Shown here: piece after piece, positions 34,136 through 43,995 of the stretch
Layout of the letters: every line of letters begins with the position of its first letter
Numbering within the stretch: the stretch's first letter is position 1
NCBI GenBank assembly: GCA_026122225.1
Contig: JANEZZ010002884.1
Span: 1-64,000 of the forward strand
Source: Heloderma charlesbogerti
Lineage: Eukaryota > Chordata > Lepidosauria > Squamata > Helodermatidae
DNA: 64,000 nt
Direction: 5' to 3'
Notes under the pieces: generated by a model
The model's database searches: none
Told to the model about the DNA's origin: nothing
The model's input: only the letters and a program-made list of their open reading frames with translations
Translations under genes and position numbers: made by a program

Positions 34136-34883
34136 GCCAAGCTCTGTCCCGCCTTGCATCCGTCAATATCTGAAACCAGCCCAGGCATGGGATGCAGGCT
34201 GTGCCTTTCAGCCTGCATCCTGCAACCAACATTGACAGTTTCCATATCAGCAACAGCGTTAAGGTTTGTGAGCACTGCAACGCCTGGCTTTTCAATGCTG
34301 AATCATCAACTCCTAGCTGCCATGGCAGAAAGTTTTCACTACCCCCACTGACAGTTACGGATTTCACTCGCAACACTGACACTGATGGCTCCTTTCTGGG
34401 CAAGCAATTCCTAAAGGGCATTCGCAAGGACAACGGGCCTCTAGGCTGAGCTTCCTGGTCTGCAGCACTCAAGACTGCACAGCCACAAGGCACCAGCACA
34501 GTTGTGTTCAGGGTGCAAGGCTCAGTTCAGCCTCTGATGAGCACTTTGCGGTCAGATGAGACTCCAAGCTACGGCCAGCCGTGCATCCTGGACACCGAGG
34601 AGACCACTACGGCTCTCCTAGATCAAGCAGAGAACAGCACTGGGCTGCACCTTGCTGGAGTCACTCACTAACTGATACTCAATGTTTGCACATGTGCTAC
34701 TGAGTACCTGCAGGTGGGTGAAATCCTCAAGCACAAGGACGCTGCTGCACTTGCTGCTGGGTTTGTTCCAATGGATGTACCTCTGTGCTTCCATCACTCT
34801 GGATGTGATAATGTTCCCGGGGTCTCTTGAATTGCTTCTGTGTGGACTAGCTTAGATGGCTTTCCTTTGGCTAATCTTTGTTT
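34136..34883 (+). mobile_element. Helitron-like relic, copy 2 (tentative)
   Basis: This is homologous to 11840-12524 and 45010-45760. An 85-codon open stretch (34192-34446) includes VCEHCNAWLFNAESS and CHGRKFSLPPLTV, then NTDTDGSFLGKQFLKG. It ends at a BovB fragment. Confidence 0.4.
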
Positions 34884-34924
34884 GGTAGTGTACTCTCAGG
34901 GTGGAGAGTGCTGCACAATCTCCT

Positions 34925-35133
34925 ATACGGAGATGCTGATGCTAGGGAAAGTGGAAGGCCAGAGGAAGAGGGGCCGACCAAGGGCAAGATGGATGGATGA
35001 TATTCTGGAGGTGATGACTCGACCTTGGGGGAGCTGGGGGTGGCAACGGCTGACAGGAAACTCTGGTGTGGGCTGGACCATGAAGTCACAAAGAGTTGGA
35101 AGCGACTGACCGAATAAACAACAAAATCCTGGC
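34925..35133 (+). mobile_element. BovB/RTE LINE 3' end
   Basis: The frame gives MLMLGKVEGQRKRGRPRARW and MDDILEV, then broken sequence to the end GSDRPNKQQN, matching the last residues and tail of BovB. It is the same segment as the longer copy at 43219-43665. Confidence 0.85.
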
Positions 35134-35176
35134 TAATCCAGCACAAGGAGTGCAACTGGGAGAGTTGCAAAGGGAG

Positions 35177-35375
35177 CAGGGCTGGGAAACTCCCCCAAGT
35201 AGTGTGCACCTTCATGCTCATAAGGAATGGGGAAGATGTGGCCCTCCTGATGTTCTCAGACTGCAACTCCCATCATTTTTCCCCATGGGCTAGGCCAGTT
35301 AGGGCTGCTGAATGTGCAGTCCAGTGCTATCTGGAGGGCCACACGTTCCCATTCACTGGTATACATCCTAACCTA
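35177..35375 (+). repeat. Interspersed repeat, also at 46166-46373
   Basis: The two copies are nearly identical over 190 bases (GATGTGGCCCTCCTGATGTT ... TATCTGGAGGGCCACACGTT). The ends TGTGGCCCTCC and GGAGGGCCACA form inverted repeats, so this could be a small DNA transposon. The family is not identified. Confidence 0.65.
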
Positions 35376-35707
35376 CTCTGCTGGATCATCACCTTGCTGT
35401 GGTGAGTGGGCTTGTGTGTTCCAGTGAACCCCGTGAGTGAAGCCATCGGGAGTTATGTACTCCCAGCAGGGTCACCCATGGCGGCAAGATCAAGGGGGAG
35501 GAACCAGACAAAGAACGATCCAAGCAAGTCCTCAACAGCAGAACAGGCGGAAGATAGCAAGGTGTACAGTCAGGGCCAAGAGGATAACTGTTTTGGCAGT
35601 TGGCCTCTGTATGCCACTGGCTGTACTTCCTGAATGGTTAGTGCCCCACTTTTGTCAAACCCCTTGAATTACAGCTGAAAGTCCTGACTTCGCTCCCATC
35701 TGGGTGT
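35376..35707 (+). other. Probably repetitive, family not identified
   Basis: CACCTTGCTGTGGTGAGTGG and the following 200 bases look like a LINE 5' region I have seen upstream of reptile RTE-type elements, but I cannot assign it. Confidence 0.3.
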
Positions 35708-36092
35708 GTTTCCTTTAGGGAGGGCAGAGAATTTGGCCACGGATCTCGGTGAGGCCGAATCCCCTGAAATCTGTGGCGGAACGGCCTGCCCCTTGCCCTC
35801 CCCCGGATCACCCCCGGGATGAGACTTACCTGGGGAGGATCTTCTGGGTGGTGGCGGCTCCGGCGGCGGAGGCTGGCCTTCCGACCGGCTGCCACCGCCG
35901 CCATTTGTAGTATTGTTAAAGAAACAACAACAACGATGTGGTAGGCTACATAAAGATTTACGTAGCCTATCATGGATGGGTTTTAAAAAAACCCAAACAA
36001 CAACCACGTATGCAAATGGCGGCAGCTATGGCCGCCGCCATTTGCGTTCCTTATTTTGGGCCATCTTAGTCTATGTAAATATTTACGTAGAC

Positions 36093-38819
36093 CAGAGCTT
36101 TCCAAACTGTGTGTCGCGACACATTAGTGTGTCGCCGGCAGTGTGTAGGTGTGTCACATGAAAATTGTGAGGAAGGGTACCGCGGAGGTCCCTTACTCAT
36201 GTTTGCTTCACGTGGTCCCTCCCCCAGAACTTCCTAAAGCAGCGAATGTTAAAGCAGCTTAGCTGCTAAGGTTTAGCTGCTTTAACATTAGCTGCTTTAG
36301 GATCATGTGGCATTTTGATCCCGGACGCACGTGATTGGCGGTGTTGGAACGGTACGGCAAGGAGTGTGGTAATGCTGGCTGCATGAGGAGTGTGGAGAAT
36401 TCGAAGTTAGCAGAGCAATTAGTCGAGCAATTTGCCATCAGCTCGGGTGAGAGGCTTCCCCATGTCCTCGGTGCGGCTGCAGGGCAGCGGGGGAGAACAA
36501 CGGCCTGCTGGACGCCCCCAGAGCAGGGAGGGCTGCGCCGGGCAGGTGAGGAGCTTCGAGCCTGCGCTCCCCAGAAAGGTAGAGGTGTGGGGCGAAGAGA
36601 GGGGAAGGGAGGCACTGCCCTGAGAGCAGAGCTCGGCCAACACTGGCGCGAAGAAGTGGCAGCGGCCACCAGCCCTGCGTGGTTTCTGGTGTGCCCTTTG
36701 CGGACTTCTGCACCGTGCTGCTGCGCGGACAGGCCAAAGTAACACACAGGTGGAAACGCCACCTGGGACTGCACCAAGCGGGCCATCCGCCATCTTGGCC
36801 AGTCAGAAAGGAGCTCAGTTGATTTCTGCCATTTATTTTTATTTTTACTCTGCTGTAATTGTGGATTAACCACCCACTGGCAGTGTACCACTGGAGAGTG
36901 CTGGAACTGGACTCTGGACATAGGCATTGCAATATTTACAGCAGTATAGCCTTGTAGTCTAGAAAGAAGCAGTCTGCAACATTCTATAAAGAGAATGAAG
37001 ACATCAGAGAAAGCTCAAAAGGCAAGTTACTTGTTTGCTCAAATAATTGCCCAAAACAAGGACCCACATGCTATTGCCAAAACCACCATAAAGTAATCTT
37101 GCTGTGCTATTGTTCGAACAATGTTTGGGCCCGAATTTGAGATAGAAGTTAATAAAATCCCTTTGGCAGATAACACAATCGGAAGACGTATTCAAGACAT
37201 GTCTCATGACATTAAGCAGCAAATGAAGGATATTTTTCAAGATGATAATATGATCTTTACATTGCAATTAGATAAAGCAACAGATGTCAGTGGGTTAGCA
37301 CAATTATTGGTTTTTATATGCTTCATTCATACTGACAGAATTATTGAGCAATTCTTGTGTTGTCTAGAACTTCCAATGAGAACTAGAGGTGAAGATATAT
37401 TTAAAACTTTTGATTGCTTCATGAAGGAAAATAATTTGCAATGGTTAAATTGTGTAGGAATATGCACAGATGGCGCACCCTCAATGGTTGGTTCAACAAA
37501 AGGTTTTATAGCTTTAACAAAGAAAGAGAATGAAAATATTATAATTACTCATTGCTTTTTACATTGCGAAGCACTAGTCGCGCAAACCATTGGAAATGAA
37601 TTAAGAAAGGTTTTGGACAAAGTGGTTCAAATGGTCAATTACATTAAAAGTAGACCTCTTCAATCAAGTTTATTTGCTCATATTTGTGAAGACATGGGGG
37701 CAAGGTTTAAAAAGCTTCTACTACACACAGAAGTTCGTTGGCTCGCAAAAGGTCGAGTGCTTTGTCGTGTAAATGAATTGAGGGAAATGATTCTTAAACT
37801 TTTTGAGGAAAATCAGCAAAATGAATTCTGCGATCTAATTCAAAGCAAACTTTGGTGCACAAAATTGGCATATCTTGCTGACATATTTGAACATTTGAAT
37901 AAAATAAACACCAGTATGCAAGGAAAAGGAGAAAATATCTTAACAGCGGTAGATAAAATTTGTGCTATGAGACACAAAATAGCAATTTGGAAAAGGAAAG
38001 TGAAAGAAGGAAATTTTGAAATGTTTTCCAAAACTGCTGAGTGCAGGCTAAAATGTGATATCAGCTTGCTAATTGTTGACCATTTCACATTGCTTGGAGA
38101 GAAAGTTCATAATTCCTTCCCAAATGTTGAAATCCAAGACTATGATTGGATCAGAAATCCATATCTTTCAACTGCAATGAGGAATTTTTCACTTATTGAA
38201 GAAGAATTAGCTGACATAAAAAATGATCGAAATCTGTTAATGATGCATGAACAGGGTCAGGGTGACTTAGACCGCTTTTGGATTCACATTTCAAAAATGC
38301 ATCCAAACATAGCTAAAAAAGCATTAAAAATTCTTCTGCAGTTTTGTACTACATATATTTGTGAAGTATCCTTTTCAACGATGGCAAAGTTAAAGACACT
38401 GAAATGTGGAAGCTTAAAAATGCTTGATGACGAAATGCAAGCGTCTTTATCTAATATTCCACCAAATATTGAATAGCTGTGTTCATCCAACCAACCTCAT
38501 ACATCCCATTAAAATGGTAAGTAGTTATTGGTGTTATTCAACTTTTTTAAATTCTTGCAAATATTTACACACTGTTACTCATAAATGACAACAATGTATG
38601 TTACTATCTTACAAATCATATGTTTTTAAAAAATATAAATGAATGGTTTTCATGAGATATGCATACATGTCATTATTACAATTTATGTATGTGTCCATAT
38701 CTCTTATAATGGGTTAGTTTAACATCCGGTTTGCTAGTAAAACTGAGTTACCGTGTCACGAAATGATGCATGTCTAAAAAATGTGTCACTTTTTAACACG
38801 AAAAGATTGGAAAGCTCTG
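36093..38819 (+). mobile_element. hAT-Charlie DNA transposon
   Basis: Terminal inverted repeats CAGAGCTTTCCAA (left, from 36093) and its complement TTGGAAAGCTCTG (right, to 38819) are flanked by ACGTAGAC (36085-36092) and ACATAGAC (38820-38827). This is an 8-bp target duplication with one CpG-to-CpA change. Subterminal GTGTGTCGCGACAC and GTGTCAC words occur at both ends. It encodes a transposase of the Charlie/Buster group (37121-38476). The 5' 850 bases are GC-rich and CpG-rich without a credible protein. Confidence 0.92.
37121..38476 (+). CDS. hAT-Charlie transposase, 5'-truncated ORF (451 codons open)
   Basis: The ORF runs from ATG at 37121 to TAG at 38474-38476. It contains the RNase-H-like catalytic fold landmarks: LQLDKATDVSG (first Asp), CVGICTDGAPSMVGSTKGF (second Asp block), HCFLHCEAL, and EVRWLAKGRVLCRV. 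It ends with the C-terminal hAT dimerisation region (ICEVSFSTMAKLKTLK). The same frame continues upstream (EKAQKASYLFAQIIAQNKDP) but is broken by TAA at 37094-37096, and no BED zinc finger is visible before it. Full-length relatives (ZBED5/FAM200-like genes and autonomous Charlie elements) are about 550-650 residues. The lack of stops over 451 codons suggests a fairly young copy, but it probably cannot act alone. Confidence 0.85.
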   Translation: MFGPEFEIEVNKIPLADNTIGRRIQDMSHDIKQQMKDIFQDDNMIFTLQLDKATDVSGLAQLLVFICFIHTDRIIEQFLCCLELPMRTRGEDIFKTFDCFMKENNLQWLNCVGICTDGAPSMVGSTKGFIALTKKENENIIITHCFLHCEALVAQTIGNELRKVLDKVVQMVNYIKSRPLQSSLFAHICEDMGARFKKLLLHTEVRWLAKGRVLCRVNELREMILKLFEENQQNEFCDLIQSKLWCTKLAYLADIFEHLNKINTSMQGKGENILTAVDKICAMRHKIAIWKRKVKEGNFEMFSKTAECRLKCDISLLIVDHFTLLGEKVHNSFPNVEIQDYDWIRNPYLSTAMRNFSLIEEELADIKNDRNLLMMHEQGQGDLDRFWIHISKMHPNIAKKALKILLQFCTTYICEVSFSTMAKLKTLKCGSLKMLDDEMQASLSNIPPNIE

Positions 38820-38897
38820 ACATAGACTAAGACGGCGAAAATAAGGGGAACGCAAATAGCGTGGTGGACGCTATTTGCGTTCCCCCTTATTTTCGCT

Positions 38898-38933
38898 GTC
38901 TTAGTCTACGTAAATATTTACGTAGACTAAGAC
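38898..38933. repeat. Perfect 36-bp palindrome
   Basis: An uninterrupted 18-bp arm (GTCTTAGTCTACGTAAAT) is followed at once by its exact complement, with no spacer. It is one module of the MITE at 35716-39275 and could extrude as a hairpin. Confidence 0.95.
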
Positions 38934-39275
38934 GGCCAAAAATAAGGAACATAAATGACGGTGGCTGTAGCCGCTGCCATTTGTGTACACGCATTTTTTG
39001 GTGTGTTTTTTAAGCCAGACGTGATAGGCTATGTAAGTCTTTACGTAGCCTATCACGGCTGACTGCACGGCCGCAAAAGGCGGCGGCTACGGCCACAGCC
39101 ATTTGCGCCCCTGCTAGCCAGCGGCCGGATGTCCGGCTGCTGGCGAAGCTGGCAGCTCTGCAGAATCCCCGTGGAGTGGAGCCAGCTGGCCAGGATTCCG
39201 GGGGGAGGAACGGAGTGCCTCCCTCCCCCAGCGGAACCCGGCGGAGCCAGGTAAGGGTACATTCGTACATACCTA

Positions 39276-39740
39276 GTTTCCTTTCAACTTCAGTGTGGTG
39301 GTGTACAGAGGCCAACAGCCAAAACAGTTATCCTTGTTCCAATATTTCTGGCCCTTACTGTATGTTACAATGGTTGAGAAGGAGGATGAAGGCTGCAGCA
39401 GATAAAGGACCACCAATTGTCATGATATTCATGCCATTGGATTAGAGCCTTTTCTGTGAAGACTGTGTGTTGATCACTGTGCACTGATCTCCACATATAA
39501 AACAAATTCATGCACAGGCATCTTCCAATTTAAATCCAACCAACCAAAAGTCCCATGGCAATCAGCGAATGGCAACAGGGAAAGACTGTGAAATGCAGAA
39601 GCCCCTAGTCATGGACCGGCACATGGGCAGTGGATACAGATTCATTTGTGCTGACTCAAGGACCGAGGCTGTTGAGCAGTTCGGCAGCTGTATCCACACC
39701 TAAGCTGTCCTATTCAGGATCCGCTTTGCTCACCCTGTAT
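39276..39740. other. Nothing clear; may include LINE 5' untranslated region
   Basis: There is no ORF with family similarity. The 3' 100 bases adjoin the LINE endonuclease frame and may be its 5' UTR. Confidence 0.35.
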
Positions 39741-41115
39741 GGGGAGGGGGCTAGAAAAGGTGCCCTAAACATCGTCTGCCTCATCTTCTCCCTGACTTGA
39801 TTACCGCATCCAGTGGGGTCACCATTTAGTGGTTGCAAAAGACAAATGAACTTTGGAACATGGAATATATGGACACTGCTGGACAATACAGATAGTGAAC
39901 ACCCTGAATGCAGGCCTGCCATCATTGCAAGGGAGCTGAGATGTTTTAACATTGACATAGCAGCACTCCAAGAAACTCGAAGAGCAGGAGAGGGACAACT
40001 GAAGGAAGAAAAAAGAGGTTACACCTTCTTCTGGAAAGGACTGCCTGAACGAGAAGGACGAATACATGGAGTAGGCTTGGATATTAAAAATGACCTTATG
40101 AAGCTCTTGTCAGAAGTTCCTACTGGCATTAATGAACGACTCTCAACCCTTCGAATAAAACTCACCAAAAACCAGCAGACACCTATTCTAAGTGCTTATG
40201 TACCAACATTAGATGCTGATGAAGATATCAAAGAAAAATGTTACTCCCAACTGGACACCATCTTATCAGAGATACCTAAGGAGGATAAAATCCTCCTCCT
40301 GGGTGATTTTAATGCAAGAGTTGGGCGTGATTTTGATTTGTGGCCAGGGACCATTGGGAAAGAAGGAGTCAGCAATGGAACCAGAATGGAATTATACTTC
40401 TGACTAAATGTGCAGAGCATAATCTCATCATTGCCAACACACTTTTTGGTCAGAAAAATAAATGTAAAATATCATGGAAGCACCCCTGGTCGAAGCACTG
40501 GAATGCTCTAGATTATGTAATTGTCCATGCCAGAGACCGCTGTGATGATCCCTTCACTAGAGCCATGATGAATGCTGATGCCTGCTGGACAGACCACCGA
40601 TTAATTTGTTCCACGATGAACATTAAGATTGTCCCTCAACATAGGCTCCAAGAACGAAAACGAAGGTGTAAAATGAACACCCAAGCCCTTCAAGACCCTA
40701 TTAAGTGAGCCTGCTTTCAAACAACCCTCAAGGAACATCTACCTATGGAAACCCCAGAAAATGTCAAGGAACACTGGAATAAACTGAAGACTTCCAATAT
40801 TGCAGCCTGTGAACAAACTATCAGATATCAAACCAAGAAACTTCAGGATTGGTTTGATGAGAATGATATGGCAATTGAACATATTATTGATAAGAAAAGG
40901 AAAGCTTTCCAAATATGGCAAAAAGACATCAACTTTGCTGCTAAGAAAAAAACCTCTGCCAGTGCAAAGGCTGAGGTCCAAAGAAGAACTAGAGAACATA
41001 AGAACACCTGGTAGATAAAGAAAGCACAAGAAATCCAGCATTTTGAGTTGCCCATGACTCACCGGGCTTTTTAATGCCACAAAGGCCATTTACAGACCAA
41101 CAAAACACAGTACAA

Positions 41116-41268
41116 ATCTCTTACGCCGCCGCCAGGGACATTTGCACAAGATAAGTCCTGTCCTGGGGATGGGGGGCAGACCATTCTGCCATCAATTTGG
41201 GTGGGTGAATGGTGCCAGCATTTGGCCTCCCTGAGATTTGTGGCGAAATTCTCTGACATCCCTACCTT
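41116..41268. mobile_element. Palindrome-family MITE, End 2 half only
   Basis: The right terminus AATTCTCTGACATCCCTA ends at 41268, preceded by the GGCCTCCCTGAGATTTGTGG stretch of End 2. A CACAAGATAAGTCC word marks the decayed donor-like site. The left end is absent. The LINE frame resumes at once (FDTVN). Confidence 0.75.
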
Positions 41269-41452
41269 CGATACTGTAAATTGTACTGCTCTCTGGACCA
41301 TCCTTCTGGAAACCAGATGCCCTAATAAGTTTGAGAACTTCGTGCGGCTCCTCCATGACAACATGACGGTGACAACCTTGGATAGCCATGGCTCTCAAAG
41401 TGATCCATTCAGAGTGGGATCAGGAGTTAAACAGGGATGTGTCATTGTGCCC

Positions 41453-41998
41453 TAGCTGCCTCTTAAAATCTACTCCAGTAGCCAACTCAAGACAAAGACA
41501 AAATGATTCTTTTCAAGGCTTTAATCCTTTTACAACGTAATGACTCTTTCAGATGCTAATCACCAGTGACTAAGCAAGGAACAGCACTGGGGAAAGATAG
41601 CAGAGTAGCCTACGCTCCAGGTTAGGCAGTTGGTCCCCATTTGAAGGAGAATCACGGGAAGAACCTGACCTTATGGGCTAGGGAGAGATCCTCCCTCTTT
41701 CTCTTGGGTCCTTGGGACACAACTATTGCTTGCGTGCAAAACGAGCGCAACGCCTCCTTTCGGCGCCCTCCATCTGTCATCGCTCCCTGCGTCAGCATCG
41801 AGCATCCAGCAAGCCCCCCTCCAGCACTCTCTCACTGCCAGGGTCATTATCTATCCCAGGAATGCTGGCAGGAGGAATCTCTGCCAGCTGCTGTGACTGT
41901 GAGAGATGAGCGAGCTCTTCTCCCACGGATTGCGGTTCCTACTAAAAATCAGAACTGCTCTGGGGTTCTATCGGCTCAGTTTCCACCCTGACAGATTT
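41453..41998 (-). mobile_element. Insertion, possible solo LTR, in the LINE
   Basis: The host LINE word TGTCATTGTGCC ends at about 41451 and recurs as TGTCATTGCGCC at about 41998-42009, after which the RT frame continues (PILFAIFIAMI). The inserted sequence read on the minus strand begins TGTCAGGGTGGAAACTGAGC, has ATTAAAGCCTTG near its end and finishes AGGCAGCTA. That suggests an LTR, although a 12-bp duplication is too long for one. Identity is unresolved. Confidence 0.45.
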
Positions 41999-43218
41999 GT
42001 CATTGCGCCTATCTTATTTGCTATCTTCATCGCCATGATTCTACACCTTGTTGAAGGGAAAGTTCCCACTGGTGTAGAAATCATATATCGAACAGATTAA
42101 AAACTTTTTAATCTCAGTAGGCTGAAAGCAAAAAGTAAGGTAGTTACATCCTGTGTCATAGAACATCAATATGCTGATGATAACGTAATCTGCGCACATT
42201 CAGAGGAAGATCTCCAAACTATCCTAAACAACTTCACAGAAGCATATGAACAGCTTGGCACTTAACATCAAAAAAACCCAAAGTGCTTTACCAGCAAGCA
42301 TAAAACATCCCCTCTGTAGTGCCATCAATCCAGCTTAACGGTGTGATGCTGGAAAATGTTGACCACCTGTCTTATCTTGGCAGCCGTCTCTCCACAAAAG
42401 CTGAAATTCAGCATCGCCCAAGCTCTGCGACTGTAGCATTCTCCCGAATGAAGCATAGAGTGCTTGAGGATCGGGACATTCACAGGGAGACCAAAAAGCT
42501 TGTTTACAAAGCCATTGTACTACCAACCTTACAGTATGCCTGTGAAACATGGACCATCTATAAATGCCATTCCCAACTTCTCAAAAAATTCCACCAACAC
42601 TGCCTCTGCCCCCCAAAATTCTGCAAATTATTTGGGAAGACAGACGGACTAATGTGAGTGAACTGGAAGAAGCAAGGACCACCAGCATTGAAACCATGAT
42701 TCTCCAACATCACCTTCGCTGGATCGGCCTTGTTGTTCGAATGCCTGATTATCGTCTTCCAAAGCAGTTACTCTTTTCCCAGCTTATGAATGGAAAACGG
42801 AATATTGGTGGACAGCAAAAGATATTTAAAGACGTTCTTCAAGCTAATCTAAAAGAAGTAAAAAAGGTAACGTAAGCATTGAAAACTGGGAAGCTCTAAC
42901 CCATGAGCGTTCCAACTGGAGGTCAGCCTATATAAAAGGTGCTATAGAATTTGAAGAAGCATGAGTACAGAGAGAAAGGGAGAAACGAGCTCAGCGGAAG
43001 GCATGTCAAGCAAACCCTCACTGTGACCGCCTTCCAGCTGGAAACCTATGTCCTCACTGTGGGAGGCTGCGTAGATCCAGAATCGGCCTTCATAGCCACC
43101 TGCACACCCACTGCTAGAGATTAATGTGTTGATTGACCTATCTTCTATGAATGTCTAATCCTTTTAAAGAGTTATCCATATAGACTCTATCTTTGGAAGA
43201 CAATCTTTCTCGGTCACG

Positions 43219-43665
43219 AGTGATCGCCATGATGATGATGAGTAACATATGGCTGCGAGAGCTGGACCATAAGGAAGGCTGAGCGAAGGAAGATAGACAC
43301 TTTTGAACTGTGATGTTGGAGGAAAATCCTGAGAGTGCCTTGGACTGCTAGAAGATCAAACCAGTCCATCCTCCAGGAAATAAAGCCAGACTGCTCCATT
43401 GAGGGAATGGTATTAAAGTCAAAACTGAAGTACTTTGGCCACATCATGAGAAGACAGAATGCCCTGGAGACGATGCTGATGCTAGGGAAAGTGGAAGGCA
43501 AAAGCAAGAGGGGCCGACCAAGGGCAAGATGGATGGATGCTATTCTGGAGGTGACGGACTCGACCTTGGAGGAGCTGGGGGTGGTGAGGGCCGACAGGAA
43601 ACTCTGGCATGGGCTGGTCCATGAAGTCACGAAGAGTCGGAAGCGACTGACCAAATAAACAACAA
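43219..43665 (+). mobile_element. BovB/RTE LINE 3' part
   Basis: The frame reads TYGCESWTIRKAERRKIDTF, a stop, then ILRVPWTARRSNQSILQEIK and YFGHIMRRQNALETMLMLGK, then RGRPRARWMDAILEVTDSTL, ending SRKRLTK and stop near 43658. This is the typical BovB C terminus. Two breaks are seen. BovB is abundant in squamates and is known for horizontal transfer between reptiles and ruminants. Confidence 0.9.
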
Positions 43666-43679
43666 ACAGTTAAAAGTAG

Positions 43680-43731
43680 CCCAGTCAAAATTTATTCGTT
43701 GCTCAGAAAGGAAGTCTCAAGCTGTTACATT
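43680..43731 (+). mobile_element. Helitron-like relic, left piece of copy 3
   Basis: GCTCAGAAAGGAAGTCT and AGCTGTTACATTT match 11575-11608. The relic resumes at 44890 after a SINE and a MITE. Confidence 0.45.
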
Positions 43732-43979
43732 TTATTGATTGATTGATTGATTGCACTTATACCCCGCCTTTTTTCCTCTTGCAAGGAACCCACGGCGGTT
43801 TACATTATCCTCCTCCTCTCCAATTTATCCTCACTATAACAACCCTGTGAGGTGTGTTGGGCTGAGAGCATGTGACTGGCCCAAAGTCACACAACGAGCT
43901 TCCATGGCCTAGTGGGCCCTAGCACCTGGATCTCCCAGCTCCTAGTCCAACACTCTTGCCGCTACACCACACTGGCTCT
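43732..43979 (-). mobile_element. tRNA-derived SINE with MIR/CORE-like body (antisense)
   Basis: On the minus strand it starts GAGAGCCAGTGTGGTGTAGC (A-box region), with a degenerate B box. The body contains GTGACTTTGGGCCAGTCAC, and the element ends in a (CAAT)n tail after the GGCGGGGTAT word shared with L2 tails. It is a common reptile SINE design. Confidence 0.7.
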
Positions 43980-43995
43980 CACAAAATGGCCTTTT

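Larger units (their letters stand above)
35716..39275. mobile_element. Palindrome-module hAT MITE split by a nested hAT-Charlie element
   Basis: End 2 (TAGGGAGGGCAGAGAATTTG) is at 35716. End 1 (GGTAAGGGTACATTCGTACATACCTA) closes at 39275. Exact duplications GTTTCCTT lie at 35708-35715 and 39276-39283. Removing the nested element at 36093-38819 plus one 8-bp repeat leaves about 825 bp, the longest complete copy here. Modules include GC-rich hairpin 36012-36045, 38840-38890, the perfect 36-bp palindrome at 38898-38933, and 39021-39063. Confidence 0.92.
39741..43113 (+). mobile_element. APE-type non-LTR retrotransposon, decayed, nearly full length
   Basis: In order: endonuclease (39840-40400: FGTWNIWTLLDN, IAALQETRRAGEGQL, ILLLGDFNARVGRD; continued 40400-40660 with WNALDYVIVHARDR and CWTDHRLI); a coiled linker (40745-41012); reverse transcriptase (41269-41452 FDTVNCTALWTILLE, GVKQGCV; 42000-42050; YADDNV at about 42172); the C-terminal region (42340-42870, ACETWTIY, RWIGLVVRMPDYRLPKQ); and a final CPHCGRLRRSRIGLHSH zinc-knuckle-like end with a stop near 43113. 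It is frameshifted in several places and interrupted by a MITE remnant (41116-41268) and a 546-bp insertion (41453-41998). The clade is not assigned: it is not CR1, L2 or BovB. Confidence 0.75.

Noticed and set aside
36259..36927. 222-residue minus-strand ORF and overlapping plus-strand ORFs as a gene
   Set aside because: They arise from GC-rich, CpG-rich 5' sequence of the hAT element; several frames are open at once and none shows family similarity.
43940..43979. tRNA gene on the minus strand
   Set aside because: Only an A-box-like head is present, the B box is degenerate and no cloverleaf closes; it is a SINE head.
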